Part shown: piece by piece, positions 15,710 to 22,969 of the stretch | How positions within the stretch are numbered: the stretch's first letter is position 1 | Layout: the number at the start of each line of letters is the position of its first letter | NCBI GenBank assembly: GCA_945952105.1 | Contig: CAMFGZ010000005.1 | Span: forward strand, 124,001 to 188,000 | Source: an uncultured Rhodospirillaceae bacterium | GTDB lineage: Bacteria > Pseudomonadota > Alphaproteobacteria > Reyranellales > Reyranellaceae | DNA: 64,000 nucleotides | Reading direction: 5' to 3' | Notes under the pieces: model-generated | Seen by the model: the letters and a program-made list of their open reading frames with translations, nothing else | Databases searched by the model: none | What the model was told of the DNA's origin: nothing | Program-made: the position numbers and the translations under genes

Positions 15710-16558
15710 CTACTCCGGATAGGTGACGAGCCTGGCCAGCCAGGCCAGGCCCTGATCGAGGAGGAGACCGACCAGGCCGATCAGCAGGATCGCGGTCACG
15801 ATGTTGGCGATCGAGAGGTTGTTCCACTCGTTCCAAACGAAGTAGCCGATGCCGGTGCCGCCCACGAGCATCTCGGCGGCCACGATCACCAGCCAGGCGA
15901 TGCCGACGGAGATGCGCATGCCGGTCATGATGGTCGGCGCCGCGGCCGGCAGGATCACCTTGAAGGCGGTGCGGAAGGGCCCGACCTCGAGCGTGCGCGC
16001 CACGTTCAGCCATTCGCGGCGCACGCTGCCCACGCCGAACGCGGTGTTGATCAGCATCGGCCAGATCGAGCAGATGAAGATCACGAAGATCGAGGAGATG
16101 GCGCTGTCCTTGATCGTGTAGAGCGCGAGCGGCATCCAGGCGAGCGGCGAGACCGGCTTCAAAATCTGGATGAAGGGATCGAGCGCGCGATAGACCAGCG
16201 GCGACATGCCGATCAGGAAGCCCAGCGGAATCGCCACCAGGGCGGCGAGGCCGAAGCCGAGGAGCACGCGGCCCAGCGAATAGGCGAGCTGGATGCCGAT
16301 GCCCTTGTCGTTGCTGCCGCGCACGTAGAAGGGATCGGAGAGATGCTTCCAGATCGTGGCCGCGATGTCGGCGGGCGTCGGCATCGCCGACTTCGATCCG
16401 GTGGCCGCCGCGGCCCCCACCAGCTTGGCATATTCCGGATCCATGGCCGGACCGCTGCCGGCCGTCGGCATGGTGGCGACCTGCCAGATACCGACGATGG
16501 CCACGAAGATCAGGACCGACAGCAGGCCCGCCCGCACCCCGAGCGAGTTCTTCATCAT
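15710..16558 (-). CDS. cynB: Cyanate/nitrate-type ABC transporter permease
   Basis: 282 residues from the paired ATG ATG at 16558. It is a BPD_transp_1 permease of the NrtB/SsuC group: an N-terminal anchor (GLLSVLIFVAIVGIWQVATMP), a periplasmic insert containing ATIWKHLSDPFYVRG, then membrane segments with LGFLIGMSPLVYRALDPFIQILKPVSPLAWMPLALY and the EAA loop ARTLEVGPFRTAFKVILPAAAPTIMTGMR. No clear ribosome-binding site is seen, so the start is uncertain. The gap to the binding-protein gene holds a 100-bp inverted repeat. Confidence 0.88.
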   Translation of the reverse strand: MMKNSLGVRAGLLSVLIFVAIVGIWQVATMPTAGSGPAMDPEYAKLVGAAAATGSKSAMPTPADIAATIWKHLSDPFYVRGSNDKGIGIQLAYSLGRVLLGFGLAALVAIPLGFLIGMSPLVYRALDPFIQILKPVSPLAWMPLALYTIKDSAISSIFVIFICSIWPMLINTAFGVGSVRREWLNVARTLEVGPFRTAFKVILPAAAPTIMTGMRISVGIAWLVIVAAEMLVGGTGIGYFVWNEWNNLSIANIVTAILLIGLVGLLLDQGLAWLARLVTYPE

Positions 16559-16587
16559 GCGCGCCGACCATCCACAGAAGGCAGAGT

Positions 16588-16687
16588 CCTCATCCTGAGG
16601 AGGCTGCGCAGCAGCCGTCTCGAAGGATGGGCTGCAGACGCGGTATCCTTGGCCCATCCTCCGAGACGCTCGCTCCTCGGGATGAGG
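16588..16687. repeat. Inverted repeat, CCTCATCCTGAGGAG family, copy 1
   Basis: Two oppositely oriented copies of a unit opening CCTCATCCTGAGGAG and closing GTCTCGAAGGATGGGC face each other across a short centre. A single copy of the same unit is at 43719-43765. It fills the gap between the cyanate binding-protein gene and its permease, where it may lower expression of the downstream genes relative to the binding protein. Confidence 0.75.
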
Positions 16688-16720
16688 TGGCTTTTTGGTT
16701 CCGGCGACAAGCTCACGAGA

Positions 16721-18088
16721 TCAGGTCCGCTTGATCGCGAAGCTGTTCACGTAGTCGGCCGGCTTGGCCGGATCGAAGGGCTTGCCCATCACCACGATCG
16801 TCTTCTTCGACGGATCGGGTGGCGTGAGGCCCATCTCCTTCATCATGTTCGCCGTGTCGGTGGCGAGGAACACTTCCTGGGCGACCTTGGCGTAGTCGAC
16901 ATCGGCCTTGAGCTGCCCCCAGCGCTTCATCTGGGTCAGGATCCAGATGGCGAACTGGTTCCAGGGGAAGGGATCGAAGCCGATGCGATCGGGATCCTTC
17001 TTCACGCCGCCCAGCCCGTCGGCGTAGGTGCCGGTCAGGATCTGCTCCAGCACCGTCTCGGGCTGGTTCAGGTAGTTCTGCGGCGCGATCGCCTTGGCGA
17101 TCTCCTTCCGGTTTTCCTGCTTCTGCGCATAGGCGGTGGCGTCGATGATCGCCTTCAGGAGGGCGCGGTAGGAGTTGGGGTTCTGGGTGGCGAACTCCTT
17201 GCTGACGGCGAAGGCGCAGCACGGGTGGCCGTCCCACATCTCCTTCGTCAGCATATGGATGAAGCCTACGCCATCATAGACGGCGCGCTGGTTGAACGGA
17301 TCGGGGCCGAGATAGCCGTCGAGATTGTCGGCGCGCAGGTTGGCGACCATTTCCGGCGGCGGCACCGAGCGGATCGAGATGTCCTTGTCGGGATCGAGGC
17401 CCGCCTCCGCCACGTAGTAGCGCAGCAGGTAGTTGTGCATCGAGTAGTCGAAGGGCACGGCGAAGCGGAAGCCCTTCCAGTCCTTCGGGTTGCGCTTGTC
17501 CTTGTGCTTGTTGGCGAGCGTGATGGCCTGGCCGTTGATGTTCTCGATTGCCGGCATCGTCCATGGCACCGGGTTCGAGCCGACGCCCAGCGAGATGGCG
17601 AGCGGCATCGGCGAGAGCATGTGCGAGGCGTCGTATTCCCTGGCCAGCGACTTGTCGCGGATCACCGCCCAGCCCGCCGTCTTCACGACTTCGACGTTGA
17701 GCCCCTGCTTGGAATAGAAGCCCATCGGATGGGCCATGATGATCGGGGTGGCGCAGGTGATCGGGATGAAGCCGACCTTGAGGTCCTTCTTCTCCGGCGC
17801 TCCGCCCTGGGCGAAGGCCTCACGCGCGGCGCCGAGCGGCAGGACGGAGGAGATGGCGGCCATCGCGGTGGCGGCGCCGACCGTCTTCAGGAACTGGCGG
17901 CGCTGGGCATCGACCGGGAACACCGCGCGCAGGACGGCGGCATCGACCACGCGGTTCCAGCGCGCTTCCTCGCCGGCCGGCACCGCCTCCGCCGTCAGGC
18001 GGGCATGGTCGGCCTGGCTGTGGTTGCCGCCGCAGTTGCAGCCGCCGCGGCCGAGCAGGGCCTTGGGATCGAACGGGTCCTTGAACAT
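16721..18088 (-). CDS. cynA: NrtA/CynA-like ABC substrate-binding protein with Tat signal
   Basis: 455 residues from the ATG at 18088, which follows GAGGAGGC. A perfect Tat motif, RRQFLK, is followed by TVGAATAMAAISSVLPLG. Unusually, about 60 residues precede it, including a Cys-rich GGCNCGGNH. The mature domain is CmpA/NrtA-like (LKVGFIPITCATPIIMAHPMGFYSKQGLNVEVVKTAGWA, then CCAFAVSKEFA). Family members bind nitrate, nitrite, bicarbonate or cyanate; the operon with cynS points to cyanate. A sigma-54 promoter lies 47-62 bases upstream of the start codon. Confidence 0.88.
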   Translation of the reverse strand: MFKDPFDPKALLGRGGCNCGGNHSQADHARLTAEAVPAGEEARWNRVVDAAVLRAVFPVDAQRRQFLKTVGAATAMAAISSVLPLGAAREAFAQGGAPEKKDLKVGFIPITCATPIIMAHPMGFYSKQGLNVEVVKTAGWAVIRDKSLAREYDASHMLSPMPLAISLGVGSNPVPWTMPAIENINGQAITLANKHKDKRNPKDWKGFRFAVPFDYSMHNYLLRYYVAEAGLDPDKDISIRSVPPPEMVANLRADNLDGYLGPDPFNQRAVYDGVGFIHMLTKEMWDGHPCCAFAVSKEFATQNPNSYRALLKAIIDATAYAQKQENRKEIAKAIAPQNYLNQPETVLEQILTGTYADGLGGVKKDPDRIGFDPFPWNQFAIWILTQMKRWGQLKADVDYAKVAQEVFLATDTANMMKEMGLTPPDPSKKTIVVMGKPFDPAKPADYVNSFAIKRT

Positions 18089-18134
18089 CGAAGCCTCCTC
18101 CAAGTCTTGGCGCTGGCGCGCTTGGAGACATGAA

Positions 18135-18150
18135 GGCAAGGCCTGTGCCA
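18135..18150 (-). promoter_or_regulatory. Sigma-54 (RpoN) -24/-12 promoter of the cyanate operon
   Basis: The minus strand reads TGGCACAGGCCTTGCC, matching the TGGCAC-N5-TTGC consensus with GG and GC exactly 10 bases apart. It ends 47 bases upstream of the start codon at 18088, giving a leader of about 35 bases. This implies activation by an enhancer-binding protein such as NtrC under nitrogen limitation. Confidence 0.75.
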
Positions 18151-18202
18151 ATCGCACAGGACGTGCGGAACCAGCGGGCAAACCGAGGCCAGCGGCGGTC
18201 TT

Positions 18203-18219
18203 TGCTCAATTTTTCAGCA
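18203..18219. promoter_or_regulatory. Weak NtrC-like dyad upstream of the sigma-54 promoter
   Basis: A 17-base dyad, TGCTCA-N5-TCAGCA, has the outer TGC/GCA and spacing of NtrC sites (TGCACC-N5-GGTGCA) but differs at inner positions. It lies about 55-70 bases upstream of the -24 element, a plausible enhancer distance. The rest of the 18089-18455 gap shows a GGGATT/AATCCC dyad (18270-18291) and nothing else I can name. Confidence 0.3.
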
Positions 18220-18455
18220 GCAATTCCCGATTCGTCCTGCGGAATCTCCGGACTCGAATCTTAACGTTGGGGATTAAATTCATGGAATCCCTGACTCTTT
18301 CCCCATTTTACACGGGCCTTTCTTATTGCGTGGCGAGATAGGCTTATGGCAGGCTACCGCTAGTGGGTTGTTGGGTGCCCACCACGATATGTCGACCACC
18401 CGCCTCAAGAATGGCTCCGATGAGCCGCACGGCGGAATGGTTGGGGAGCGGGTCG

Positions 18456-18965
18456 ATGGCGTTAACGCGACAAGAGCGGACCAGACGGAAAGCCGACCTG
18501 AACCCGCTCGAAATGATCGAAAGAGTCGTTTCCGCCAACGATTGGCCGTTCGACCGTACCTCCGACCGGGAGATCGCCGTCGAGGTCGCCGGACGCTGGT
18601 GCGACTACCGCATGTTCTTCAGCTGGCGGGACGACGTCGAGGCGCTGCACTTCACCTGCGCCTACGATGTCCGCATTCCCGCCGAGCGCCATACCGACAT
18701 CCATTGCCTGCTCGGCCTCATCAACGAGAAGATGTGGCTCGGTCACTTCGATCTGTGGAGCGAAGAGGGCCTGCCGATGTTCCGTCACGCCATCCCGCTG
18801 CGCGGGACCAACGGGCTGATGGCCGAGCAGCTGAACGACCTCGTCGAGGTGGCGATCACCGAGAGCGAGCGCTTCTATCCCGCCTTTCAGTACGTCGTCT
18901 GGGCCGGCAAGAGCCCTGCCGACGCGTTGACCGCCTCGATTCTCGAGACGGTCGGCGAAGCCTGA
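18456..18965 (+). CDS. YbjN domain-containing protein
   Basis: 169 residues from the ATG at 18456, after a GGGGAG site. The YbjN/secretion-chaperone-like fold is recognised by PLEMIERVVSANDWPFDRTSDREIAVEVAGRWCDYRMFFSWRDDVEALHFTCAYDVRIP and the helical INEKMWLGHFDLWSEEGLPMFRHA segment. Its function is not established; E. coli YbjN affects motility and stress responses. It is regularly found near proC, ubiK and lgt in alphaproteobacteria. The frame opens upstream at 18363, but those residues lack family similarity. Confidence 0.88.
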   Translation: MALTRQERTRRKADLNPLEMIERVVSANDWPFDRTSDREIAVEVAGRWCDYRMFFSWRDDVEALHFTCAYDVRIPAERHTDIHCLLGLINEKMWLGHFDLWSEEGLPMFRHAIPLRGTNGLMAEQLNDLVEVAITESERFYPAFQYVVWAGKSPADALTASILETVGEA

Positions 18966-19105
18966 GCCGACAAGGACCTTCCGACGCCCCCTCTCTCAAA
19001 ACTCCAAAAAAGACAGTTCGGATAGTCCCCAGCGGCGCCGCTCCTCCAGGATCGGCGCCGCGACGATTTTAGGGACACGATTCCCCCGCTATAAGGGTCG
19101 CCCTC

Positions 19106-19927
19106 ATGAACACCCTGTCCGCGATTTTCCTGGCGATCCCCTACCCCCAGATCGACCCCGTGCTGGTGCAGCTCGGTCCGTTCGCCATCCGCTGGTACGC
19201 GCTGGCCTATATCGCGGGCCTGGTGATCGGCTGGCAGGTGATGCGCCGCGTCTGCGACCAGCCGCCGAAGGTCCTGTCGCCGCTCAAGATCGACGACTTC
19301 CTGCTGTGGGCCGCGCTCGGCGTGATCCTCGGCGGCCGGCTGGGCTACGTGCTGTTCTACAAGCCGGGCTTCTACATCGAGCATCCGTTGTCCGCGCTCA
19401 CCCTGTGGGAGGGCGGCATGTCGTTCCATGGCGGGCTGCTGGGCGTCATCGCCGCCATCCTGCTCTTTGCGATGCGCAACAAGGCCGATCCCTTCATGCT
19501 GTCGGACCTCGTGGCGATCGTGGCGCCGCTCGGCCTGTTCTTCGGCCGCCTCGCCAACTTCATCAACGGCGAGCTGTGGGGCCGCGTGAGCGACGTGCCG
19601 TGGGCCATGGTCTTCCCGCGCGGCGGACCGCTGCCGCGCCATCCCAGCCAGCTCTACCAGGCCTTCTTCGAGGGCGTGCTGCTGACCCTGATCGTCGTCG
19701 CGGTGTGGAAGTTCACCGAGGGCCGCCGCCGTCCCGGCCTGCTGACCGGCGTGTTCTGCGCGGGCTACGGCCTCGCGCGCATCGTGGGCGAGATCTTCCG
19801 CGAGCCCGACGCCCATCTCGGCTACCTGTGGGGACCGATCACCATGGGCATGCTTCTGTCCCTGCCGGTGCTGCTGTTCGGCGTGTGGGTGATCCTGCGC
19901 GCCTACCGGAAGCCCGCCCTGCCGTGA
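19106..19927 (+). CDS. lgt: Prolipoprotein diacylglyceryl transferase
   Basis: 273 residues. This inner-membrane enzyme transfers diacylglycerol from phosphatidylglycerol to the lipobox cysteine. About seven membrane segments are expected. Conserved blocks present are the substrate-pocket WEGGMSFHGGLLG, the Lgt signature GRLANFINGELWGR, HPSQLYQAFFEG, and YGLARIVGEIFREPDAHLGYLWGPITMGMLLSLPV. A lipoprotein substrate gene follows three genes downstream. It is separated from the methyltransferase gene by only 24 bases, so they are likely co-transcribed. Confidence 0.97.
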   Translation: MNTLSAIFLAIPYPQIDPVLVQLGPFAIRWYALAYIAGLVIGWQVMRRVCDQPPKVLSPLKIDDFLLWAALGVILGGRLGYVLFYKPGFYIEHPLSALTLWEGGMSFHGGLLGVIAAILLFAMRNKADPFMLSDLVAIVAPLGLFFGRLANFINGELWGRVSDVPWAMVFPRGGPLPRHPSQLYQAFFEGVLLTLIVVAVWKFTEGRRRPGLLTGVFCAGYGLARIVGEIFREPDAHLGYLWGPITMGMLLSLPVLLFGVWVILRAYRKPALP

Positions 19928-19951
19928 CCGGGCGGCGGTGACGGAGCGACC

Positions 19952-21025
19952 ATGACCGAATTGGGCGGGCTGATCGCGCGCCGCATCGCGCTCACCGGCC
20001 CGATTTCCCTCGCCGACTTCATGGCCGAGGCGCTCGGCCATCCCCGACTCGGCTATTACCGCCGCGCTGTGCCCGTGGGCGCCGCCGGCGACTTCACCAC
20101 CGCGCCCGAAATCTCCCAGATGTTCGGCGAACTCCTGGGCGCCTGGCTGGCCGAGCGCTGGCTGGCGATGGGCCGGCCCGCGCTCGTGCGGCTGGTCGAA
20201 CTCGGCCCCGGCCGCGGAACGCTGATGGCCGATGCATTGCGCGCGACGCGCGGCGTGCCGGGCTTCCATGCCGCGCTCGACCTTCACCTCGTCGACACCA
20301 ACGCGCCGATGCGCGAGGCCCAGCGCGCCGCATTGCGGGGCTACGCGCCGGCCTGGCACGAGCGCTTCGACGAGGTGCCCGGCGGCCCCCTGCTGCTGGT
20401 CGCCAACGAATTCTTCGATGCGCTGCCGGTACGACAGTTCCATCGCACGGGAAAGGGCTGGCGCGAGCGCATGGTCGGACTCGACGAAGAAGGCGGGCTG
20501 CGGCTCGCCCTCGCACCGGGCGCCACACCCTTCGCCGCCGTGCTGCCCGAGGCCGACGAAGGGGCCGAGGCGGAGTTGAGCGAAGCGGGACGCGCCCTGG
20601 CCGGCGCCATCGGCGCCCGCATCGCCCGCGACGGCGGGTGGGCGCTCATCGTCGACTACGGCCTGGAGGGCGCGGGCCGCGCGGCCTCGCTGCAGGCAGT
20701 GCGCGGCCATCGCGGGGCGGACATCCTCGACCGGCCCGGCGAAACCGATCTAAGCGCTCATGTCGACTTCGCGTCGCTGGCCGCCGCCGCCGGCGTCGCT
20801 GCGTTCGGACCCGTCGGGCAGGGCGTCTTCCTGCGGAGGCTCGGCCTCCTCGAGCGTGCGCAGGCGTTGAAGCAGCGTGCAAATGCGGCGCAGGCCCATG
20901 CAATCGATGCGGCATCGGCCCGCTTGATCGCCCCCGATCAAATGGGCACCCTCTTCCGCGTGCTGGCCCTCGGCGACGGCAAGAGCGCCCCGCCAGCCGG
21001 TTTCACGGATGCCCCCTCGGACTGA
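19952..21025 (+). CDS. Class I SAM-dependent methyltransferase, MidA/NDUFAF7 family
   Basis: 357 residues (DUF185). The SAM-binding motif is LVRLVELGPGRGTLMADALRA (about 69-89), after the family's N-terminal FMAEALGHPRLGYYRRAVPVGAAGDFTTAPEISQMFGELLGAWLAERW. LLVANEFFDALPVRQF is the conserved central block. The human relative NDUFAF7 methylates an arginine of a complex I subunit; a similar role in bacteria is inferred. It lies between lgt and pgeF, the usual alphaproteobacterial order. Confidence 0.93.
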   Translation: MTELGGLIARRIALTGPISLADFMAEALGHPRLGYYRRAVPVGAAGDFTTAPEISQMFGELLGAWLAERWLAMGRPALVRLVELGPGRGTLMADALRATRGVPGFHAALDLHLVDTNAPMREAQRAALRGYAPAWHERFDEVPGGPLLLVANEFFDALPVRQFHRTGKGWRERMVGLDEEGGLRLALAPGATPFAAVLPEADEGAEAELSEAGRALAGAIGARIARDGGWALIVDYGLEGAGRAASLQAVRGHRGADILDRPGETDLSAHVDFASLAAAAGVAAFGPVGQGVFLRRLGLLERAQALKQRANAAQAHAIDAASARLIAPDQMGTLFRVLALGDGKSAPPAGFTDAPSD

Positions 21026-21041
21026 CACCCCGGACGAACAA

Positions 21042-21809
21042 ATGATCCAGGCCCAGACGCTCGACGCCCTCGACGGGGTGCAGCATCGTTTCTTCACGCG
21101 ACAGGGCGGCGTCAGCGCCGGCCTCTACTCCTCGCTCAATTGCGGCTACGGCTCGGGCGATTCGCCCGACAATGTGCGCGAGAATCGCCGTCGCGTGGCC
21201 GGGCAGTTCGGCCTCGCCGAGCCCGACCTGCAGACCGTGCACCAGACCCATTCGACCGACGTGCTGACCGTCGCCGACGATCGCTGGAGTTCGCCCGGCG
21301 CGCCAAAGGCCGACGGCCTCGTGACCGACCGGCCGGGCGTGGTCCTGGGCGTGCTGGCCGCCGACTGCGCGCCGGTGCTGCTGGCCGACGGCGAGGCCTC
21401 GGTGATCGGCGCCGCGCATGCCGGCTGGAAGGGCGCGCTGGGCGGGATCGTCGACGTCACCATCGGCGAGATGGAGAAGCTCGGCGCGCGCCGCGAGCGC
21501 ATCCGGGTCGTGGTCGGCCCCTGCATCGGCCCGCAATCGTATGAAGTCGGGCCGGAGTTTCCCGCGCCGTTCCTCGCGCAGGACGAGGCCAACGCGGCGT
21601 TCTTCAGGACCGCCACGCGCGCGGGCCACTTCATGTTCGACCTGCCGGGCTATCTCGTGCACCGCATCGCCCGCAACGGCGTCGCCGTGACCGCGACGGG
21701 CCACGACACGCTGACCGGCACCGACGATTTCTTCAGCTATCGCCGCAACACGCTGCAGGGCGTGCGCGACTACGGGCGCGGCCTGTCGGCCATCGCCCTC
21801 GCCACCTGA
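21042..21809 (+). CDS. pgeF: Peptidoglycan editing factor PgeF (laccase-domain protein)
   Basis: 255 residues from the ATG at 21042; an in-frame ATG at 21009, overlapping the upstream stop, is the alternative start. The DUF152/YfiH/laccase-domain marks are HRFFTRQGGVSAGLYSSLNCGYGSGD, the zinc ligands in QTVHQTHSTDV and in ADCAPVLLAD, GAAHAGWKGALGGI and VVGPCIGPQSYEV. Family members (E. coli YfiH) remove wrongly incorporated L-Ser from UDP-MurNAc peptides; purine-nucleoside activity is described for other members. Confidence 0.93.
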   Translation: MIQAQTLDALDGVQHRFFTRQGGVSAGLYSSLNCGYGSGDSPDNVRENRRRVAGQFGLAEPDLQTVHQTHSTDVLTVADDRWSSPGAPKADGLVTDRPGVVLGVLAADCAPVLLADGEASVIGAAHAGWKGALGGIVDVTIGEMEKLGARRERIRVVVGPCIGPQSYEVGPEFPAPFLAQDEANAAFFRTATRAGHFMFDLPGYLVHRIARNGVAVTATGHDTLTGTDDFFSYRRNTLQGVRDYGRGLSAIALAT

Positions 21810-21810
21810 C

Positions 21811-21879
21811 GTGCCCTACTTCATCATCCTGATGGTCTGCTGCCTGCTCGGGGTCGTCGCGACATGCGCCATGTTGTGA
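21811..21879 (+). CDS. Possible 22-residue membrane peptide
   Basis: A GTG-started frame one base after the pgeF stop encodes a 22-residue peptide, PYFIILMVCCLLGVVATCAML after the start, which is a single hydrophobic helix. Its end overlaps the lipoprotein gene's start region (ATG 21864), so it could couple translation of the two genes. No ribosome-binding site or homologue is recognised, and it may be chance. Confidence 0.25.
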   Translation: MPYFIILMVCCLLGVVATCAML

Positions 21880-22841
21880 TGCTGCTGTGCCTGCTCGCCC
21901 TCGCGGCGTGCGGCGGAACACCGAGACCCTTCGAGCACGATCCGTCGCAGATTTCCTACGGCCGGCAGTTGCGCGACAAGGTCGAGGTCGCGATCAGCCC
22001 GCCGCGCAACATGCCGCCGGAGATGGGCGAACGAGTCGCCGCCTCCCTCGCCATCGAGCTCCAGTCCTACGGCATCAATGCCGCGGTCGCCCCGGCCGAG
22101 GCGCCCATCCAGGTCGAAGGCGTGATGAGCACGCGCGACGCGAACATGTCGATCGAGGTCCAGGTCGACTGGCGGGTGCGCGGCCGCCCGCGCACCGACG
22201 AGCCCGCGACCGTGAAGACCCGCGCGCCGCCCGAGGATTATGCCGAGCAGGCCGAGCGCCTGGTCTCGCGCATCGCGCAGCAAGCCGCACCCCGGGTCGC
22301 CACCCTGATCGGCAAGCCGCCCAACTTCATCCCGAAGGCGCCGGGCCAGGTCGCGGCGGGCGTGACCATCCCCTACGAGTTCCCGCCCGATCCCGCGGCG
22401 GCGCCGTCGCCGGACGGCACGGTGCCGACCAGCACGACGACGCCGACGCCGGTGGCCGCCAAGCCTGCCGAGCCGCAGGTGAAGGTGTTCGTGGTGCAGG
22501 TCACCGGTGCGCCCTCGGACGGCAATCGCCAGCTCACCTCGGGCATGCGGCGTGCGCTGGGATCGAGCAAGCTGGTGATCGTCGACCAGGCGGACGGCGA
22601 GGCCTTCTCGGTGGTCGGCACGGTGAGCCTGACGCAGATCGACGAGCGGACCGGAAAGCTCGTCGTCAAATGGGTCGTCAAGGACCCGGCCGGCAAGACG
22701 ATCGGCGACATCGAGCAGTCCAATCCCGTGCCGATGGCGGCAGCCAAGGGCTCCTGGGCCGGATTCGGCGACATCGTCGCCTCGGCTGCGTCCGAGGGCG
22801 TGCTGGAGTTGCTCGAGAAGGCGATCAACCGGGCGCGCTGA
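21864..22841 (+). CDS. Putative lipoprotein of unknown function
   Basis: 325 residues. The signal MRHVVMLLCLLALAAC ends in a lipobox (LAAC, Cys16), so Lgt/Lsp processing is expected. Two alpha/beta-looking halves (about 35-155 and 205-320) are joined by a Pro/Thr/Ala-rich linker (DPAAAPSPDGTVPTSTTTPTPVAAKPAEPQ). The halves share a pattern of a predicted strand, then helix MGERVAASLAIELQSYGI or LTSGMRRALGSSKLVI, then VEGVMS or VVGTVS. This suggests a duplicated domain that senses or binds something in the periplasm. I do not recognise a named family. It sits at the end of the lgt-pgeF group. Confidence 0.75.
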   Translation: MRHVVMLLCLLALAACGGTPRPFEHDPSQISYGRQLRDKVEVAISPPRNMPPEMGERVAASLAIELQSYGINAAVAPAEAPIQVEGVMSTRDANMSIEVQVDWRVRGRPRTDEPATVKTRAPPEDYAEQAERLVSRIAQQAAPRVATLIGKPPNFIPKAPGQVAAGVTIPYEFPPDPAAAPSPDGTVPTSTTTPTPVAAKPAEPQVKVFVVQVTGAPSDGNRQLTSGMRRALGSSKLVIVDQADGEAFSVVGTVSLTQIDERTGKLVVKWVVKDPAGKTIGDIEQSNPVPMAAAKGSWAGFGDIVASAASEGVLELLEKAINRAR

Positions 22842-22969
22842 TCCCTGCGCTGTTCCTGAATCGGCTTGTCAGAGGGGGGTTCCCGGCTGCTACTGTCGCT
22901 CGGGGCGGCTCGATTCTTGCAAGACTTCACAACGCAGGAACGGGGCGCAAGACAGGGAGCACAACAAGC

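Noticed and set aside
15023..18133. A 1036-codon open frame on the plus strand
   Set aside because: It lies antisense to the cyanate transporter genes, is Arg/His/Asp-rich without any domain, and results from the high GC bias of codon third positions.
18270..18291. GGGATT/AATCCC dyad considered as a regulator site for ybjN
   Set aside because: The dyad is short with a 10-base spacer and there is no promoter nearby on the plus strand that I can place with it.
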